In this document: piece after piece, positions 1 to 8,609 of the stretch
Position numbering within the stretch: the stretch's first letter is position 1
Layout: each line of letters begins with the position of its first letter
Assembly: GCF_003609575.1 (NCBI RefSeq)
Contig: NZ_MBTA01000001.1
Location: 248,001-312,000 of the forward strand
Length of the DNA: 64,000 bases
Direction: 5' to 3'
Origin: Pelobium manganitolerans
Lineage (GTDB): Bacteria > Bacteroidota > Bacteroidia > Sphingobacteriales > Sphingobacteriaceae
Position numbers and translations under genes: made by a program
The notes under the pieces: generated by a model
What the model saw: the letters and a program-made list of their open reading frames with translations, nothing else
What the model was told of the DNA's origin: nothing
Database searches by the model: none

Positions 1-54
1 GCGCGCGTTCATTTTATCGCGGTAGCTGTTAAAATCGCTTACTAAATCTGCCAT
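1..54 (-). CDS. Partial CDS, N-terminus of a carboxymuconolactone decarboxylase-family-like protein
   Basis: Eighteen codons of an open frame run off the left edge of the window. The ATG at 54 lies 4 bases after the cysS stop, so the gene is probably the next one in the same transcript. The start reads MADLVSDFNSYRDKMNAR. From memory this resembles the N-terminus of short Bacteroidetes carboxymuconolactone decarboxylase-family (AhpD-like) proteins, but only 18 residues are visible and no catalytic cysteines can be seen. The family call is therefore an inference; that this is a real gene start is better supported by the tight spacing. Confidence 0.5.
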   Translation of the reverse strand, partial: MADLVSDFNSYRDKMNAR

Positions 55-58
55 CGCC

Positions 59-1519
59 TTATTTTTTACTCCAAGTACTGCCGTCTTTGCCGTCTTTTAC
101 CTCAAAACCAATTTCGGTTAAGCCAATGCGTATTTTATCAGAAGTGGCGTAGTCTTTATTGGCTTTAGCTTCGGTTCTCAGTTGCAGAATAAAATCCATC
201 ACCGGCTCCAAATCATTATTGCTTTCTACATCTGCTTTTAAACCTAAAACATCGTGCACAAAAGTGTTTAACAAGGCAGTCATTTTTTCTAAATCGCTTT
301 CGCTGATGTTCATTTTACCGTCGTGCACCGAGTTGATGATGCGCGCCGCGTCAAACAGTTCGGCAATTAAAATAGGCGAGTTAAAATCGTCGTCCATAGC
401 CGCTTTAAACTTTTGCGCCATGGCCTCCACGTCTACATCAGAGCTGGCCGAAGTTTTAAGTTTAGGCAATAAGGATAAGGCGTACATCAAACGTTTGTAG
501 CCTTTTTCGCTGGCATCCAGCGCATCGTTAGAAAAATCTAAAGTACTGCGATAATGTGCCTGCAACATAAAAAAGCGCACCACCATTGGGCTGTACCCTT
601 TATGCAACAAAGGATGGTCGCCACTAAAAAGCTCGCGCGGTAAAAAACTGTTACCTAGAGATTTAGACATTTTTTGGCCGTTTACCGTCAGCATATTGGT
701 ATGTATCCAATAATTGGCCGGCTGACAGCCACAGGCCGCCACGTTTTGTGCAATTTCATTGGTATGGTGGGTAGGTGCTAAATCCATTCCACCTCCGTGG
801 ATATCAAATTGACTGCCCAAGTATTTGTTACTCATAGCCGAGCACTCTAAGTGCCATCCCGGAAAGCCATTGCCCCAAGGCGAAGGCCACTGCATCAAAT
901 GCTCGGGTTTAGCTTTAATCCACAATGCAAAATCCAAAGGACCGCGTTTTTCGTCCTGCCCGCCCAAATCGCGCGTGTTGGCCAATAAATCTTCTAGTTT
1001 GCGGTTGCTTAAAGCGCCGTAATTTTCACTTTTGCTGTATTTTTCTACATCAAAATAGATGGTTCCATTTACTTCATAAGCCAAGCCGGTTGCTAAAATA
1101 GCCTTCACCAGTTCTATCTGTTCAATAATATGGCCCGTGGCGGTAGGCTCAATGCTTGGCGGTAAAACGTTAAAAATATCCATCACCTTATGGAAATCTA
1201 CGCTGTACTGCTGTACAATTTCCATAGGTTCTACCTGCGCTAGTTTGGCTTTTTTGGAGATTTTATCTTCACCCACGTCTCCGTCGCTTTCCAAATGCCC
1301 GGCATCGGTAATATTGCGCACGTAGCGTACTTTATAACCTAAAAAAGTAAGGTAGCGGTAAATAATATCAAAAGAGATGAACGTGCGGCAATTGCCTAAA
1401 TGCACATCGCTGTAAACGGTAGGCCCGCAAACATACATCCCCACAAAAGGGGTATTTATGGCTTTAAATTCTTCTTTTTTACGACTTAACGTATTGTATA
1501 TAGATAATGTTGAAGACAT
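59..1519 (-). CDS. cysS: Cysteinyl-tRNA synthetase
   Basis: This class I aminoacyl-tRNA synthetase charges tRNA-Cys with cysteine in the cytoplasm. The 486-residue length is normal for the family. C31 begins the CGPTVY motif that supplies a zinc ligand, HLGN at 40-43 is the HIGH signature, and KMSKS lies at 283-287. The zinc-binding GWHLECSAMS segment with the HGGGMDL motif is intact in between. The start is the ATG at 1519. A TAATTTG sequence about six bases upstream resembles a truncated -7 box, so the leader may be very short. The next gene on this strand begins 4 bases after the stop. Confidence 0.97.
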   Translation of the reverse strand: MSSTLSIYNTLSRKKEEFKAINTPFVGMYVCGPTVYSDVHLGNCRTFISFDIIYRYLTFLGYKVRYVRNITDAGHLESDGDVGEDKISKKAKLAQVEPMEIVQQYSVDFHKVMDIFNVLPPSIEPTATGHIIEQIELVKAILATGLAYEVNGTIYFDVEKYSKSENYGALSNRKLEDLLANTRDLGGQDEKRGPLDFALWIKAKPEHLMQWPSPWGNGFPGWHLECSAMSNKYLGSQFDIHGGGMDLAPTHHTNEIAQNVAACGCQPANYWIHTNMLTVNGQKMSKSLGNSFLPRELFSGDHPLLHKGYSPMVVRFFMLQAHYRSTLDFSNDALDASEKGYKRLMYALSLLPKLKTSASSDVDVEAMAQKFKAAMDDDFNSPILIAELFDAARIINSVHDGKMNISESDLEKMTALLNTFVHDVLGLKADVESNNDLEPVMDFILQLRTEAKANKDYATSDKIRIGLTEIGFEVKDGKDGSTWSKK

Positions 1520-1569
1520 GGCTGCAAATTAGGAATTTTATACGTGCTGCGCTTGGCGCGATGATAAAT

Positions 1570-2688
1570 TTAACGTGATAAGACCAGGTTCACCCTCACC
1601 GGATAATGGTCCGATAGGTTTTTTTTGATGATGCGATAGCTTTCTACTTCAAAAGAGGGCGAGGCCAGCACATAATCTATCTGGAAATTAGGAAACTCGC
1701 CGTTGTAAGTTTTGCCTAGCCCGCTGCCCTTCTTTTGAAAAGCGTTGTGCATACCGTCGCTCATCTGGGCCAAGGCAAAAGAAGCCGGCGTATCGTTAAA
1801 ATCGCCTAAAATAAGGTAGGGCGTTTTGCAACTGGCCATGTGCGCTTTTAACAGTTTAATCTCGCTGCTGCGGCGCTCAAAAGCAATCTTTAATTTGCGT
1901 ACAATGCGTTTAGAAGCCCGAACATCTTGTTTGCTGGGCTGCGGATTGTTTTTTACTTCGTTTACAAAAGAATAATCTTCTGGCTGGAAAGATATAGAGG
2001 CCAAATGGACTACATACACGCGGATGCTTTGTCCGCGGTAAAGTAAGTCGGCCCAGATGCCTTTATTACCGTTTTCGCCGTTTTCGAATTTAATTTCGCC
2101 GCTGCGGCTAATGGGATATTTGCTAAAAAGTACGATGCCGTTGGCTTCGTAATCATTAGAATCTGCTTTGCAGAAATAATACGAGTTAAAGTTTAGCGCG
2201 CGGTAAATAGAATCTTTAAAAGCAAATTTACCTCGGCGACGGAAGAAAAACTCTTGCATCCCCAAAATATCCGGCGATTCTTTACGCAATAAAGCCATCA
2301 TATCTTTGGCTAAAGCGCTATCCAGCTGGTTTTCCTCGCTACGGAAATTATGCACGTTATAGGTCATCAGCTTTAAGCTGCTGCTATCTGTACTATTGTC
2401 GGTTTGGGAAGCTAAACGAAAGCCAAAAGTCCGCGTAAGGGGTTTATAACCTGCAATAATCAGCGCAAGCGACAATAAAAAGTAGGCGCGCCGATACATA
2501 ATCCAGCAAAGCACAAAAAGAATGTTTGCCAGTAGAATGAAGGGATAGGCCAGGCCAAAAAGCGTGAAATACCAAACCTTTAGCGGGTCCACCGCCGTAG
2601 CGCAATAACTTAATATTAACGCGATAATTGCTAAACTATTTAAAAACAGAAGGAAGTTGTGCCACCAACTATTTTTCTTTCTCTTCAT
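1570..2688 (-). CDS. Endonuclease/exonuclease/phosphatase-family protein with N-terminal membrane segments
   Basis: A 372-residue protein with two to three hydrophobic helices in the first 85 residues, followed by a DNase I-like metal-dependent hydrolase domain. Visible family motifs are TYNVHNF (metal ligand Asn), GMQEF (metal ligand Glu), GDFNDTP, and the C-terminal catalytic pair in LSDHYPVRV (D360-H361). The catalytic domain would lie on one face of the inner membrane. The substrate (nucleic acid, phospholipid or sugar phosphate) cannot be read from the sequence. The first 20 bases overlap the end of the upstream rhomboid gene, so the two are translationally coupled in a rhomboid-rhomboid-EEP group downstream of mutL. 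Confidence 0.88.
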   Translation of the reverse strand: MKRKKNSWWHNFLLFLNSLAIIALILSYCATAVDPLKVWYFTLFGLAYPFILLANILFVLCWIMYRRAYFLLSLALIIAGYKPLTRTFGFRLASQTDNSTDSSSLKLMTYNVHNFRSEENQLDSALAKDMMALLRKESPDILGMQEFFFRRRGKFAFKDSIYRALNFNSYYFCKADSNDYEANGIVLFSKYPISRSGEIKFENGENGNKGIWADLLYRGQSIRVYVVHLASISFQPEDYSFVNEVKNNPQPSKQDVRASKRIVRKLKIAFERRSSEIKLLKAHMASCKTPYLILGDFNDTPASFALAQMSDGMHNAFQKKGSGLGKTYNGEFPNFQIDYVLASPSFEVESYRIIKKNLSDHYPVRVNLVLSR

Positions 2689-3553
2689 GCTGTGTGCTGG
2701 CCTTAAATAATGTTTCTTTCTCTTTTGCTGTTAAATTATCGTAACCGCTTGTGGATATTTTATCTAAGATAGCATCTATTGTGGCTTGGTTAGGTGTTTC
2801 GGTATTTTTTACTTTAAAATTTTGAACGTGGCTTTTAGAAACCACCTTAAGTTTGCTCTTTCTTGTAGGGCGTTGGGTAAAAGGCTTGCTCCAATCGTTG
2901 CCGTTTTGCAAAGCTTTAATAAATACGAAGCCAAAAATGGCGCCGCCCAAATGTGATAAATAACCACCGGCATTGCTTCCGGTAATGCTTAATAAATCTA
3001 TCACTACATAAATTAGGGCAATCCATTTTAAGCGGATAGCGCCTAAAAACAAAAGGTGGATGCTATAATTTGGGACCAACGTTGCGCAGGCCACCAAAAT
3101 AGCCGTTACAGATGCCGATGCACCAACAGCAGCAGACGTTAAACGGACATCGGCGAAAGCCGGAAACAAGTTGAAGCTGGCGATGTAAAAAAAAGCCCCT
3201 GCCAAACCGCCGGCGATGTACACAAAAACCAGCTTTTTGCTGTTTAAAAAATCTTCAAAAATGCGCCCCATCCAGTACAGCCACAGCATGTTAAACAAAA
3301 TATGGAAGAAACCGGCATGTAAAAACATGTAGGTAAAAGGCGTCCAAAAGCGCGTTAAAAGCTTGGGCAGGTAAGTTGGCACCGCCAGGTACTCGCGGAT
3401 AAATAAATCGACGTGGTTCTGGCGCGTAATAAGGTATTCGCCCACGTTTAACAAACCGAAAACTAAAAATACCGCCACGTTAATGGCAATAAGCAAGTTG
3501 ACTTTGGTGCCACTTGCAAAAATCTTCATCTTCAGTTCATCTATGGTGTTCAT
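2669..3553 (-). CDS. Rhomboid-family intramembrane serine protease (first copy)
   Basis: A 294-residue polytopic membrane protein. The catalytic dyad is visible as S146 in VGASAS and H201 in YLSHLGGAIFG; FLHAGFFHILFNMLWLY near 78-94 is the conserved HxxxxHxxxN helix. The residue after the nucleophile is Ala, where the classical rhomboid motif is GxSG. This would cleave transmembrane substrates in the inner membrane. The C-terminal 80 residues are a hydrophilic cytoplasmic tail rich in Lys and Glu. It sits between a second rhomboid (12 bases upstream) and the EEP-domain gene, which it overlaps by 20 bases. Confidence 0.9.
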   Translation of the reverse strand: MNTIDELKMKIFASGTKVNLLIAINVAVFLVFGLLNVGEYLITRQNHVDLFIREYLAVPTYLPKLLTRFWTPFTYMFLHAGFFHILFNMLWLYWMGRIFEDFLNSKKLVFVYIAGGLAGAFFYIASFNLFPAFADVRLTSAAVGASASVTAILVACATLVPNYSIHLLFLGAIRLKWIALIYVVIDLLSITGSNAGGYLSHLGGAIFGFVFIKALQNGNDWSKPFTQRPTRKSKLKVVSKSHVQNFKVKNTETPNQATIDAILDKISTSGYDNLTAKEKETLFKASTQHEEKEK

Positions 3554-3565
3554 GTTTTTGCGCGC

Positions 3566-4393
3566 TTAATAAAAAACATCGGGCCGGCGAATGTTCCACA
3601 ACTTAATGAGGATGAAGCCAACCAGCATCCCGCCAAGGTGGGCAAAGTGGGCAACATTATCTGCCGGATTATTTGCCATGCCACTATATAACTCAAAAAG
3701 GCCGTACAAAATTACTAAGTACTTCGCTTTCATAGGCAAAAAGAAGTAAATGTAAATTAAGGTATTTGGGAAAAGCATACCAAAGGCCAGCAAAATTCCG
3801 AACACCGCGCCAGAAGCGCCCACAATTGGCGTGTTCAGTTTTGCGCTTAAATAGCTGTTAACGATGTTTACAGATGCCTCTTTGGCCTCGCTACTTTCGG
3901 GGTGGCTGCTCCAATAGGTGGCAATGCGGTTAAAATCGGGCTGTATACTTTCCGGAATTTCATCGCGCACAAAGTTTTGGTAGTTGCTAACGGTAGGATT
4001 GGCGGCATAAATTTCGGCGCTTTTTTGCAGAGGCGTAATTTCTAAAGCTTGCACGCCCAAAAATAAAATGGATGCGCCAATGCCGGTAAGCAAGTAATAA
4101 TTCAGGAATTTTTTAGAGCCCATGAAGTTCTCTAAAACTGCCCCAAACATCCACAAAGCAAACATATTAGAAAAAATATGGCCGATATTGGCGTGCATAA
4201 ACAGGTGTGTAACCAATTGCCAAATCCTAAATTTATCTGAGCTGATGTAGTATAAGGCCAAGTGCTCGGTTAAATCTAAACCAAAACTGCTTTGAAACAC
4301 GTAGGTTGCAAAAAACATAATCCCGTTGATGATCAACAGGTTTTTGACTACCGGCGGAAAAAGCGTGTTTCCTAAAGGTCTAATTTCTCTCAT
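3566..4393 (-). CDS. Rhomboid-family intramembrane serine protease (second copy)
   Basis: A 275-residue inner-membrane protease. The nucleophile S194 lies in a canonical VGASGAVFG motif and the general base is H252 in VAHFAHLGG. HANIGHIFSN near 67-76 is the oxyanion-side conserved helix. A hydrophilic insertion of about 70 residues (roughly 120-190) separates the third and fourth helices and is predicted to lie outside the membrane; it has no motif I recognise. The gene begins 9 bases after the mutL stop and ends 12 bases before the other rhomboid. Unlike its neighbour it keeps the GxSG motif, so the two are divergent paralogues and not a recent duplication. Confidence 0.93.
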   Translation of the reverse strand: MREIRPLGNTLFPPVVKNLLIINGIMFFATYVFQSSFGLDLTEHLALYYISSDKFRIWQLVTHLFMHANIGHIFSNMFALWMFGAVLENFMGSKKFLNYYLLTGIGASILFLGVQALEITPLQKSAEIYAANPTVSNYQNFVRDEIPESIQPDFNRIATYWSSHPESSEAKEASVNIVNSYLSAKLNTPIVGASGAVFGILLAFGMLFPNTLIYIYFFLPMKAKYLVILYGLFELYSGMANNPADNVAHFAHLGGMLVGFILIKLWNIRRPDVFY

Positions 4394-4402
4394 TCAAAAG
4401 TT

Positions 4403-6265
4403 TTAATGCTTAGCAAACCGCTCCAGAAGCTCGTCTAGCGTAAGCTTAATTAGGGTTTGTTTACCGCTTAAACTGGCATTTGGCATGGCGCAGGCAAACA
4501 ACTGATCTATTAAATTATTCATTTCCTCGGTCTCTAATGTTGTGCCAGCTTTTATGGCGGCGTTTTTTGCCAAGGTGCGCGCCAAATTTTCGCGTTTATC
4601 CAGCTTTAAAACGGTGTGGTTGTTTTTAAAACCTTCTATCAGTTCTTCCAGCATGGCCGGTAAATCGTTGTTTTCGGGCAAATCTGCGGGCACGCCTTCA
4701 ATTACCAAAGTATTTTTACCAAACTCGCGGATTACAAAACCCAATGCCTGAAAATATGGCAGAAGCTCGGTAGCCAAAGCAAAATCGGTGGTGTTTAAAG
4801 TAACCGTTTGCGGAAATAAACTTTGTTGGCTAGATCCTTTATTTTCATCCAACTGCTGCAAAAAGCGCTCGTACAAAATACGTTCGTGCGCCGCCTGTTG
4901 GTCCACCATCAGCAAACCCGATTTAATTTGCGTAATGATATAGCGCTGGTGCAGCTGAAAAACTTGCCTGCTACTGATGGTTTCTACCTTTTCATCTGTG
5001 GCGCCCAGGGTATGCTGGTGCTGCAAATCAAAACTCTGTTGCTCAAAAGAAGGCTTTTGCGTAATCTCGTAAAGCGTTTCCCAATTGTTTGGGATGCTCT
5101 TGCGCTCGGCAACATCCCGTAAAAACGGAATTTCGCGCGATGTTTTTTTCTCGCTGTGGAAGGGGTTAAAGTTGGGGTTAAAATCTACCGCTGGCGGGTG
5201 AATTTCTTCCGGCGCGCTATGGCTTAGCATAGCATCAAAAGCGGTTTCGCGGTTAAAATCTAAGCTTGGCGCGATGTTGTATTTACCTAAAGAACGCTTT
5301 ACCGCCGAGCGGATAATGGCGTAAATGGCTTTCTCGTCCTGGTATTTAATTTCCGTTTTTGTGGGATGCACGTTGATATCGATCTTCGCCGGGTCAATAT
5401 CTATAAAAAGCACATACAGCGGAAAGCAGTCATCAGGCAGCAGCTGTTCATAAGCGATGGTAACGGCGTGGTTAAGGTAGCCGTCTTTGATAAAACGGTT
5501 GTTCACAAAGAAAAACTGCTCGCCACGGGTGCGTTTGGCAAAAGAAGGCTTGCCAATAAAACCGCGCACTTGGATAATGCTGGTGTCTTCATCCAAAGGC
5601 ACCAAACGCTCGTTATAATTATTGCCTAGCAAATGCACAATGCGCTGTTTCAGCTGGGTAGCCGGCAGGTGATAAACCTCTTGCCCATCGTGGTGCAGCG
5701 TAAAAAATATATTGGGGTGCGCTAAAGCAACACGCTGAAACTCGTCTATAATATGGCGCATCTCCACCGGGTTGCTTTTTAAAAAATTGCGTCTTGCGGG
5801 GATATTGTAAAACAGATTTTTTACGCAAAGCGATGTACCGGCAGGCGTAGCGCATGGCTCTTGCGATACCACGGTAGATGCTTCAATGTTTAGGCAGGTG
5901 CCCAATTCCTCATCATGCTTGCGGGTTTTTAGTTCTACCTGCGCAATGGCAGCGATAGAAGCCATCGCCTCGCCGCGGAAACCCATGGTGCGGATGGCAA
6001 ATAAATCTTCGGCTTTTTTAATTTTAGAGGTGGCGTGCCTTTCAAAACACATTCGCGCGTCGGTAGCACTCATGCCACAGCCGTTGTCCGTCACCTGGAT
6101 TAAGGCTTTGCCCGCATCTTTAACAATCAGCTGAATTTTGTCAGCACCGGCATCAATAGCGTTCTCCAACATCTCCTTAACCGCAGAGGCAGGTCTTTGT
6201 ACCACCTCTCCGGCCGCAATTTGGTTGGCTACAGAATCTGGTAAAAGTTTAATTATATCTGGCAT
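4403..6265 (-). CDS. mutL: DNA mismatch repair protein MutL
   Basis: MutL couples mismatch recognition by MutS to strand removal. The GHKL ATPase motifs are intact: ENAIDAGA, DNGCGMS, and GFRGEAMASIA in the first 105 residues. The C-terminal dimerisation domain is present. The ATG at 6265 gives MPDIIKLLPDSV, the usual MutL start; a TTG three codons further upstream would overlap the -7 promoter box and is rejected. The endonuclease motif reads DQQAAHERILYE with Gln where the canonical motif has His, and the late metal-site segment reads MPNASLSGKQT with no CPHGRP. Whether it nicks DNA is uncertain. Length 620 residues is normal. Confidence 0.96.
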   Translation of the reverse strand: MPDIIKLLPDSVANQIAAGEVVQRPASAVKEMLENAIDAGADKIQLIVKDAGKALIQVTDNGCGMSATDARMCFERHATSKIKKAEDLFAIRTMGFRGEAMASIAAIAQVELKTRKHDEELGTCLNIEASTVVSQEPCATPAGTSLCVKNLFYNIPARRNFLKSNPVEMRHIIDEFQRVALAHPNIFFTLHHDGQEVYHLPATQLKQRIVHLLGNNYNERLVPLDEDTSIIQVRGFIGKPSFAKRTRGEQFFFVNNRFIKDGYLNHAVTIAYEQLLPDDCFPLYVLFIDIDPAKIDINVHPTKTEIKYQDEKAIYAIIRSAVKRSLGKYNIAPSLDFNRETAFDAMLSHSAPEEIHPPAVDFNPNFNPFHSEKKTSREIPFLRDVAERKSIPNNWETLYEITQKPSFEQQSFDLQHQHTLGATDEKVETISSRQVFQLHQRYIITQIKSGLLMVDQQAAHERILYERFLQQLDENKGSSQQSLFPQTVTLNTTDFALATELLPYFQALGFVIREFGKNTLVIEGVPADLPENNDLPAMLEELIEGFKNNHTVLKLDKRENLARTLAKNAAIKAGTTLETEEMNNLIDQLFACAMPNASLSGKQTLIKLTLDELLERFAKH

Positions 6266-6271
6266 GTTGCG

Positions 6272-6279
6272 CAAAAATA
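6272..6279 (-). promoter_or_regulatory. -7 promoter box of mutL, immediately before the start codon
   Basis: Read on the minus strand this is TATTTTTG, a full match to the Bacteroidetes -7 element TAnnTTTG. Only six bases separate it from the ATG at 6265, so transcription should start at or next to the start codon. No convincing -33 TTTG is seen at the expected distance. Confidence 0.5.
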
Positions 6280-6541
6280 AGGAAATTTTTGAGGCATCAT
6301 TTATGCAAGGGCAATTAAAGCTGAGGCACTTTTTTATTAGTTTCTACCAACAACCGGCCAAGCTGGCAAAGGGTGTCTTATTTCTTAAATCTTAGGTTTC
6401 AAATCGGGTGCAGATTGGCGGAAATATTTGGTAATGCTTTGTTATTTTAGCGCGCCAGCACAGGTTTTCCAGTTTTTTGAATGCACCTCAGCGCAATAAA
6501 GCGTAGCAGTATCGGTTTTTTATATAGTGCTTCCCGAAATT

Positions 6542-8362
6542 ATGAACATGATTAGAAAGTTTTTGCTCCTCAACATCCTACTATTCAATATTAGTTTTAT
6601 ATCCTGCGGACAAGATCATGCCGAAAGCGAAAGCTGGCTGAACAGTTTTAAGCAGGCTCAAGAACAAACCGTAGTACTTAACAATCAACAGCACGAAATA
6701 CCGCTACGCAAACTTGAGCAGAAGAAACTTGCTTTGGTGGATTTCGGTTTTGCCTACCACGCCGTTTTAGACAGTATGCTAAACAAATATCAGCACGTTG
6801 CTTTTTTTAAATATACCCCAGATGCCACTCAAACACAATTGAACCAGTTGCTGGAAGATTTAAAGTTTTATAATACCGTCATTATCAGCATAGCGGATAC
6901 CGCTCCTTTAAGCGATGATGTTTTGGCCTTAATGAAAGAGCTGGACCGCAAAAATGAACTGATTGTTGCTTTGTTCGGCTCGGGTAGCCAGCTTACTAAG
7001 TTAGATGATATGCAATCGCCTATTATATATTCAGCAGCTACTACTTTAGAAAGCGCCAGTTTTGTAGCACAATTAATTTATGGTGGCGTAAAAACAGACG
7101 CTGTATTGGCAAACAGCTTCTCGCCAAAATATCAAGCCGGCGACGGCAGCAAAACAGAGAAAATAAGGTTGGGCTACAGCGTGCCGGAAGAGCTAGGCAT
7201 CAACATTGAAGATTTAGCACCCATTGATGCCATCGCGGCGGAAGCCATCAGTCAAAAAGCTACGCCCGGACTTGTGGTTTTAGTGGCTAAAGACGGACAA
7301 GTGATATTTAACCGTGCCTATGGCAAACACACCTACGATAGCGATGCGCCCTTAGACCAGGTGAACGATATTTTTGATTTAGCGTCCGTTACCAAAACAT
7401 CGGCTACTACTATAGCCGCCATGCGTTTGTACGAGCAAGGACAGCTAAATTTAGACACCGCCATAAGCACCTTTTTGCCACAGACCCGCAATAGCAGCAA
7501 AAAAAGCATCACCGTAAAGGAGTTGCTCTTGCACCAGGCAGGGTTTATTCCGTATATCCCTTTTTATGCCTCCTTGAAACCAGAAGATTACAGTCGGGAT
7601 TCATCCGAAACCTACAACTTAAAGGTGGCCGACAATTATTACATCAAAAAAAGCTATTACCATGATGTAATGTGGCCGCAGATGTTGCAAAGCCCCTTAA
7701 AAACACGCGGACGCTACGTTTACAGCGATTTGAGCATGTACTTTTTAAAAGAAATTTTGGAAACTGTTACCAAAGAGCCGACAGAAAAATATGTTTCGGA
7801 GCAATTTTATAAGCCCTTGGGCATGTATACCACCGGTTTTAACCCGCGCTTCCGTTTCCCCAAGGCCAACATTGTGCCTACCGAGCTCGACAGTTATTTC
7901 CGCAATACTTTGGTTTGGGGCTACGTGCACGACCAAGGCGCGGCTATGGCCGGAGGGGTTGCAGGGCACGCGGGTTTGTTTTCTAAGGCTTCAGATTTGG
8001 CCATTTTGTACCAGATGTTGCTAAACAAGGGCACTTATGGTGGCACTAAATATTTTGAACCTGCAACCGTAGCGCTGTTTACGCGAAAACATTCGGCAGT
8101 TAGCCGCAGAGGTTTAGGGTTTGATGGTTACAATGCCGAGTCGAGCTATGGCTACCCTTCAAAATTGGCTTCTCCGCAAAGTTACGGCCACACGGGCTAT
8201 ACCGGCACGGCGGTTTGGGTAGATCCGGCGGAAAATCTGGTTTATATTTTCTTATCCAATCGCGTATATCCTAAAGTAACTAACAAGCTTTCCACGTTAA
8301 ATATTAGGCCCAGAATACAAGACGTGGTTTACCGGGCGATAGCGAAAGGGAAGAAAAGATAG
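6542..8362 (+). CDS. Serine hydrolase (beta-lactamase family) with GH3 C-terminal-like domain, lipoprotein
   Basis: The 606-residue product has a hydrophobic leader ending in FISC with a lipidation cysteine at C22, so it is probably an envelope lipoprotein. Residues about 55-185 form an alpha/beta domain resembling the C-terminal domain of family 3 glycoside hydrolases. Residues about 210-600 are a class C beta-lactamase/penicillin-binding-protein-like domain with S282-x-x-K285 (SVTK), Y394-S-D, and H550-T-G. In many Bacteroidetes these two domains follow a GH3 catalytic barrel in one peptidoglycan-recycling protein; here the barrel is missing. The ATG at 6542 is chosen over an upstream GTG at 6527. 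The likely role is in peptidoglycan or muropeptide metabolism, inferred from family. Confidence 0.85.
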   Translation: MNMIRKFLLLNILLFNISFISCGQDHAESESWLNSFKQAQEQTVVLNNQQHEIPLRKLEQKKLALVDFGFAYHAVLDSMLNKYQHVAFFKYTPDATQTQLNQLLEDLKFYNTVIISIADTAPLSDDVLALMKELDRKNELIVALFGSGSQLTKLDDMQSPIIYSAATTLESASFVAQLIYGGVKTDAVLANSFSPKYQAGDGSKTEKIRLGYSVPEELGINIEDLAPIDAIAAEAISQKATPGLVVLVAKDGQVIFNRAYGKHTYDSDAPLDQVNDIFDLASVTKTSATTIAAMRLYEQGQLNLDTAISTFLPQTRNSSKKSITVKELLLHQAGFIPYIPFYASLKPEDYSRDSSETYNLKVADNYYIKKSYYHDVMWPQMLQSPLKTRGRYVYSDLSMYFLKEILETVTKEPTEKYVSEQFYKPLGMYTTGFNPRFRFPKANIVPTELDSYFRNTLVWGYVHDQGAAMAGGVAGHAGLFSKASDLAILYQMLLNKGTYGGTKYFEPATVALFTRKHSAVSRRGLGFDGYNAESSYGYPSKLASPQSYGHTGYTGTAVWVDPAENLVYIFLSNRVYPKVTNKLSTLNIRPRIQDVVYRAIAKGKKR

Positions 8363-8397
8363 ATAGCTTTAGACAAGAAGTAAACGTTGTGAATTTT

Positions 8398-8570
8398 AGG
8401 TAAACAAGGATAAGTACATTTTTTCGGGATAGATTTTAGCGCCAATATAGAAATATGCTAGGCGAAACTTCCAGAAGTTTAAACTCACGGGAGGTTCTCT
8501 CGTGAATCAACTTTCGCCTTCTTAGGCATATTCAAGTGCTTATGATATTCGTTTAAATGTACGTTTACCT
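8398..8570. repeat. Nested inverted-repeat element (MITE-like or structured RNA)
   Basis: Four nested arm pairs fold this intergenic stretch into one long hairpin. AGGTAAAC (8398-8405) pairs with GTTTACCT (8563-8570); GTACATTT (8414-8421) with AAATGTAC (8555-8562); AATATGC (8452-8458) with GCATATT (8526-8532); GGCGAAA (8461-8467) with TTTCGCC (8512-8518). The tip is a 9-bp hairpin, TCACGGGAG/CTCTCGTGA at 8485-8505 with a 3-base loop and one G-U pair. No ORF of note lies inside. It could be a non-autonomous mobile repeat or a structured RNA; the sequence alone does not decide. Confidence 0.5.
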
Positions 8571-8580
8571 TCCCTAGCGT

Positions 8581-8609
8581 AAATAAAAAAAGCAGCTGTT
8601 TAAGCTGCT
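8581..8609 (-). terminator. Intrinsic terminator of the small membrane-protein gene
   Basis: The 7-bp stem AGCAGCT/AGCTGCT (8591-8597 and 8603-8609) with a 5-base loop is followed on the minus strand by TTTTTTATTT. The stop codon of the upstream 49-residue gene lies inside the hairpin. Confidence 0.8.

Noticed and set aside
6266-6274. Alternative TTG start of mutL giving MRNMPDII
   Set aside because: The TTG is part of the -7 box TATTTTTG; MutL normally begins at MPDII.
8398-8570. SRP RNA near ffh
   Set aside because: The hairpin lacks the conserved SRP domain IV GGAA-type loop and internal loop, so it was not called as 4.5S RNA.
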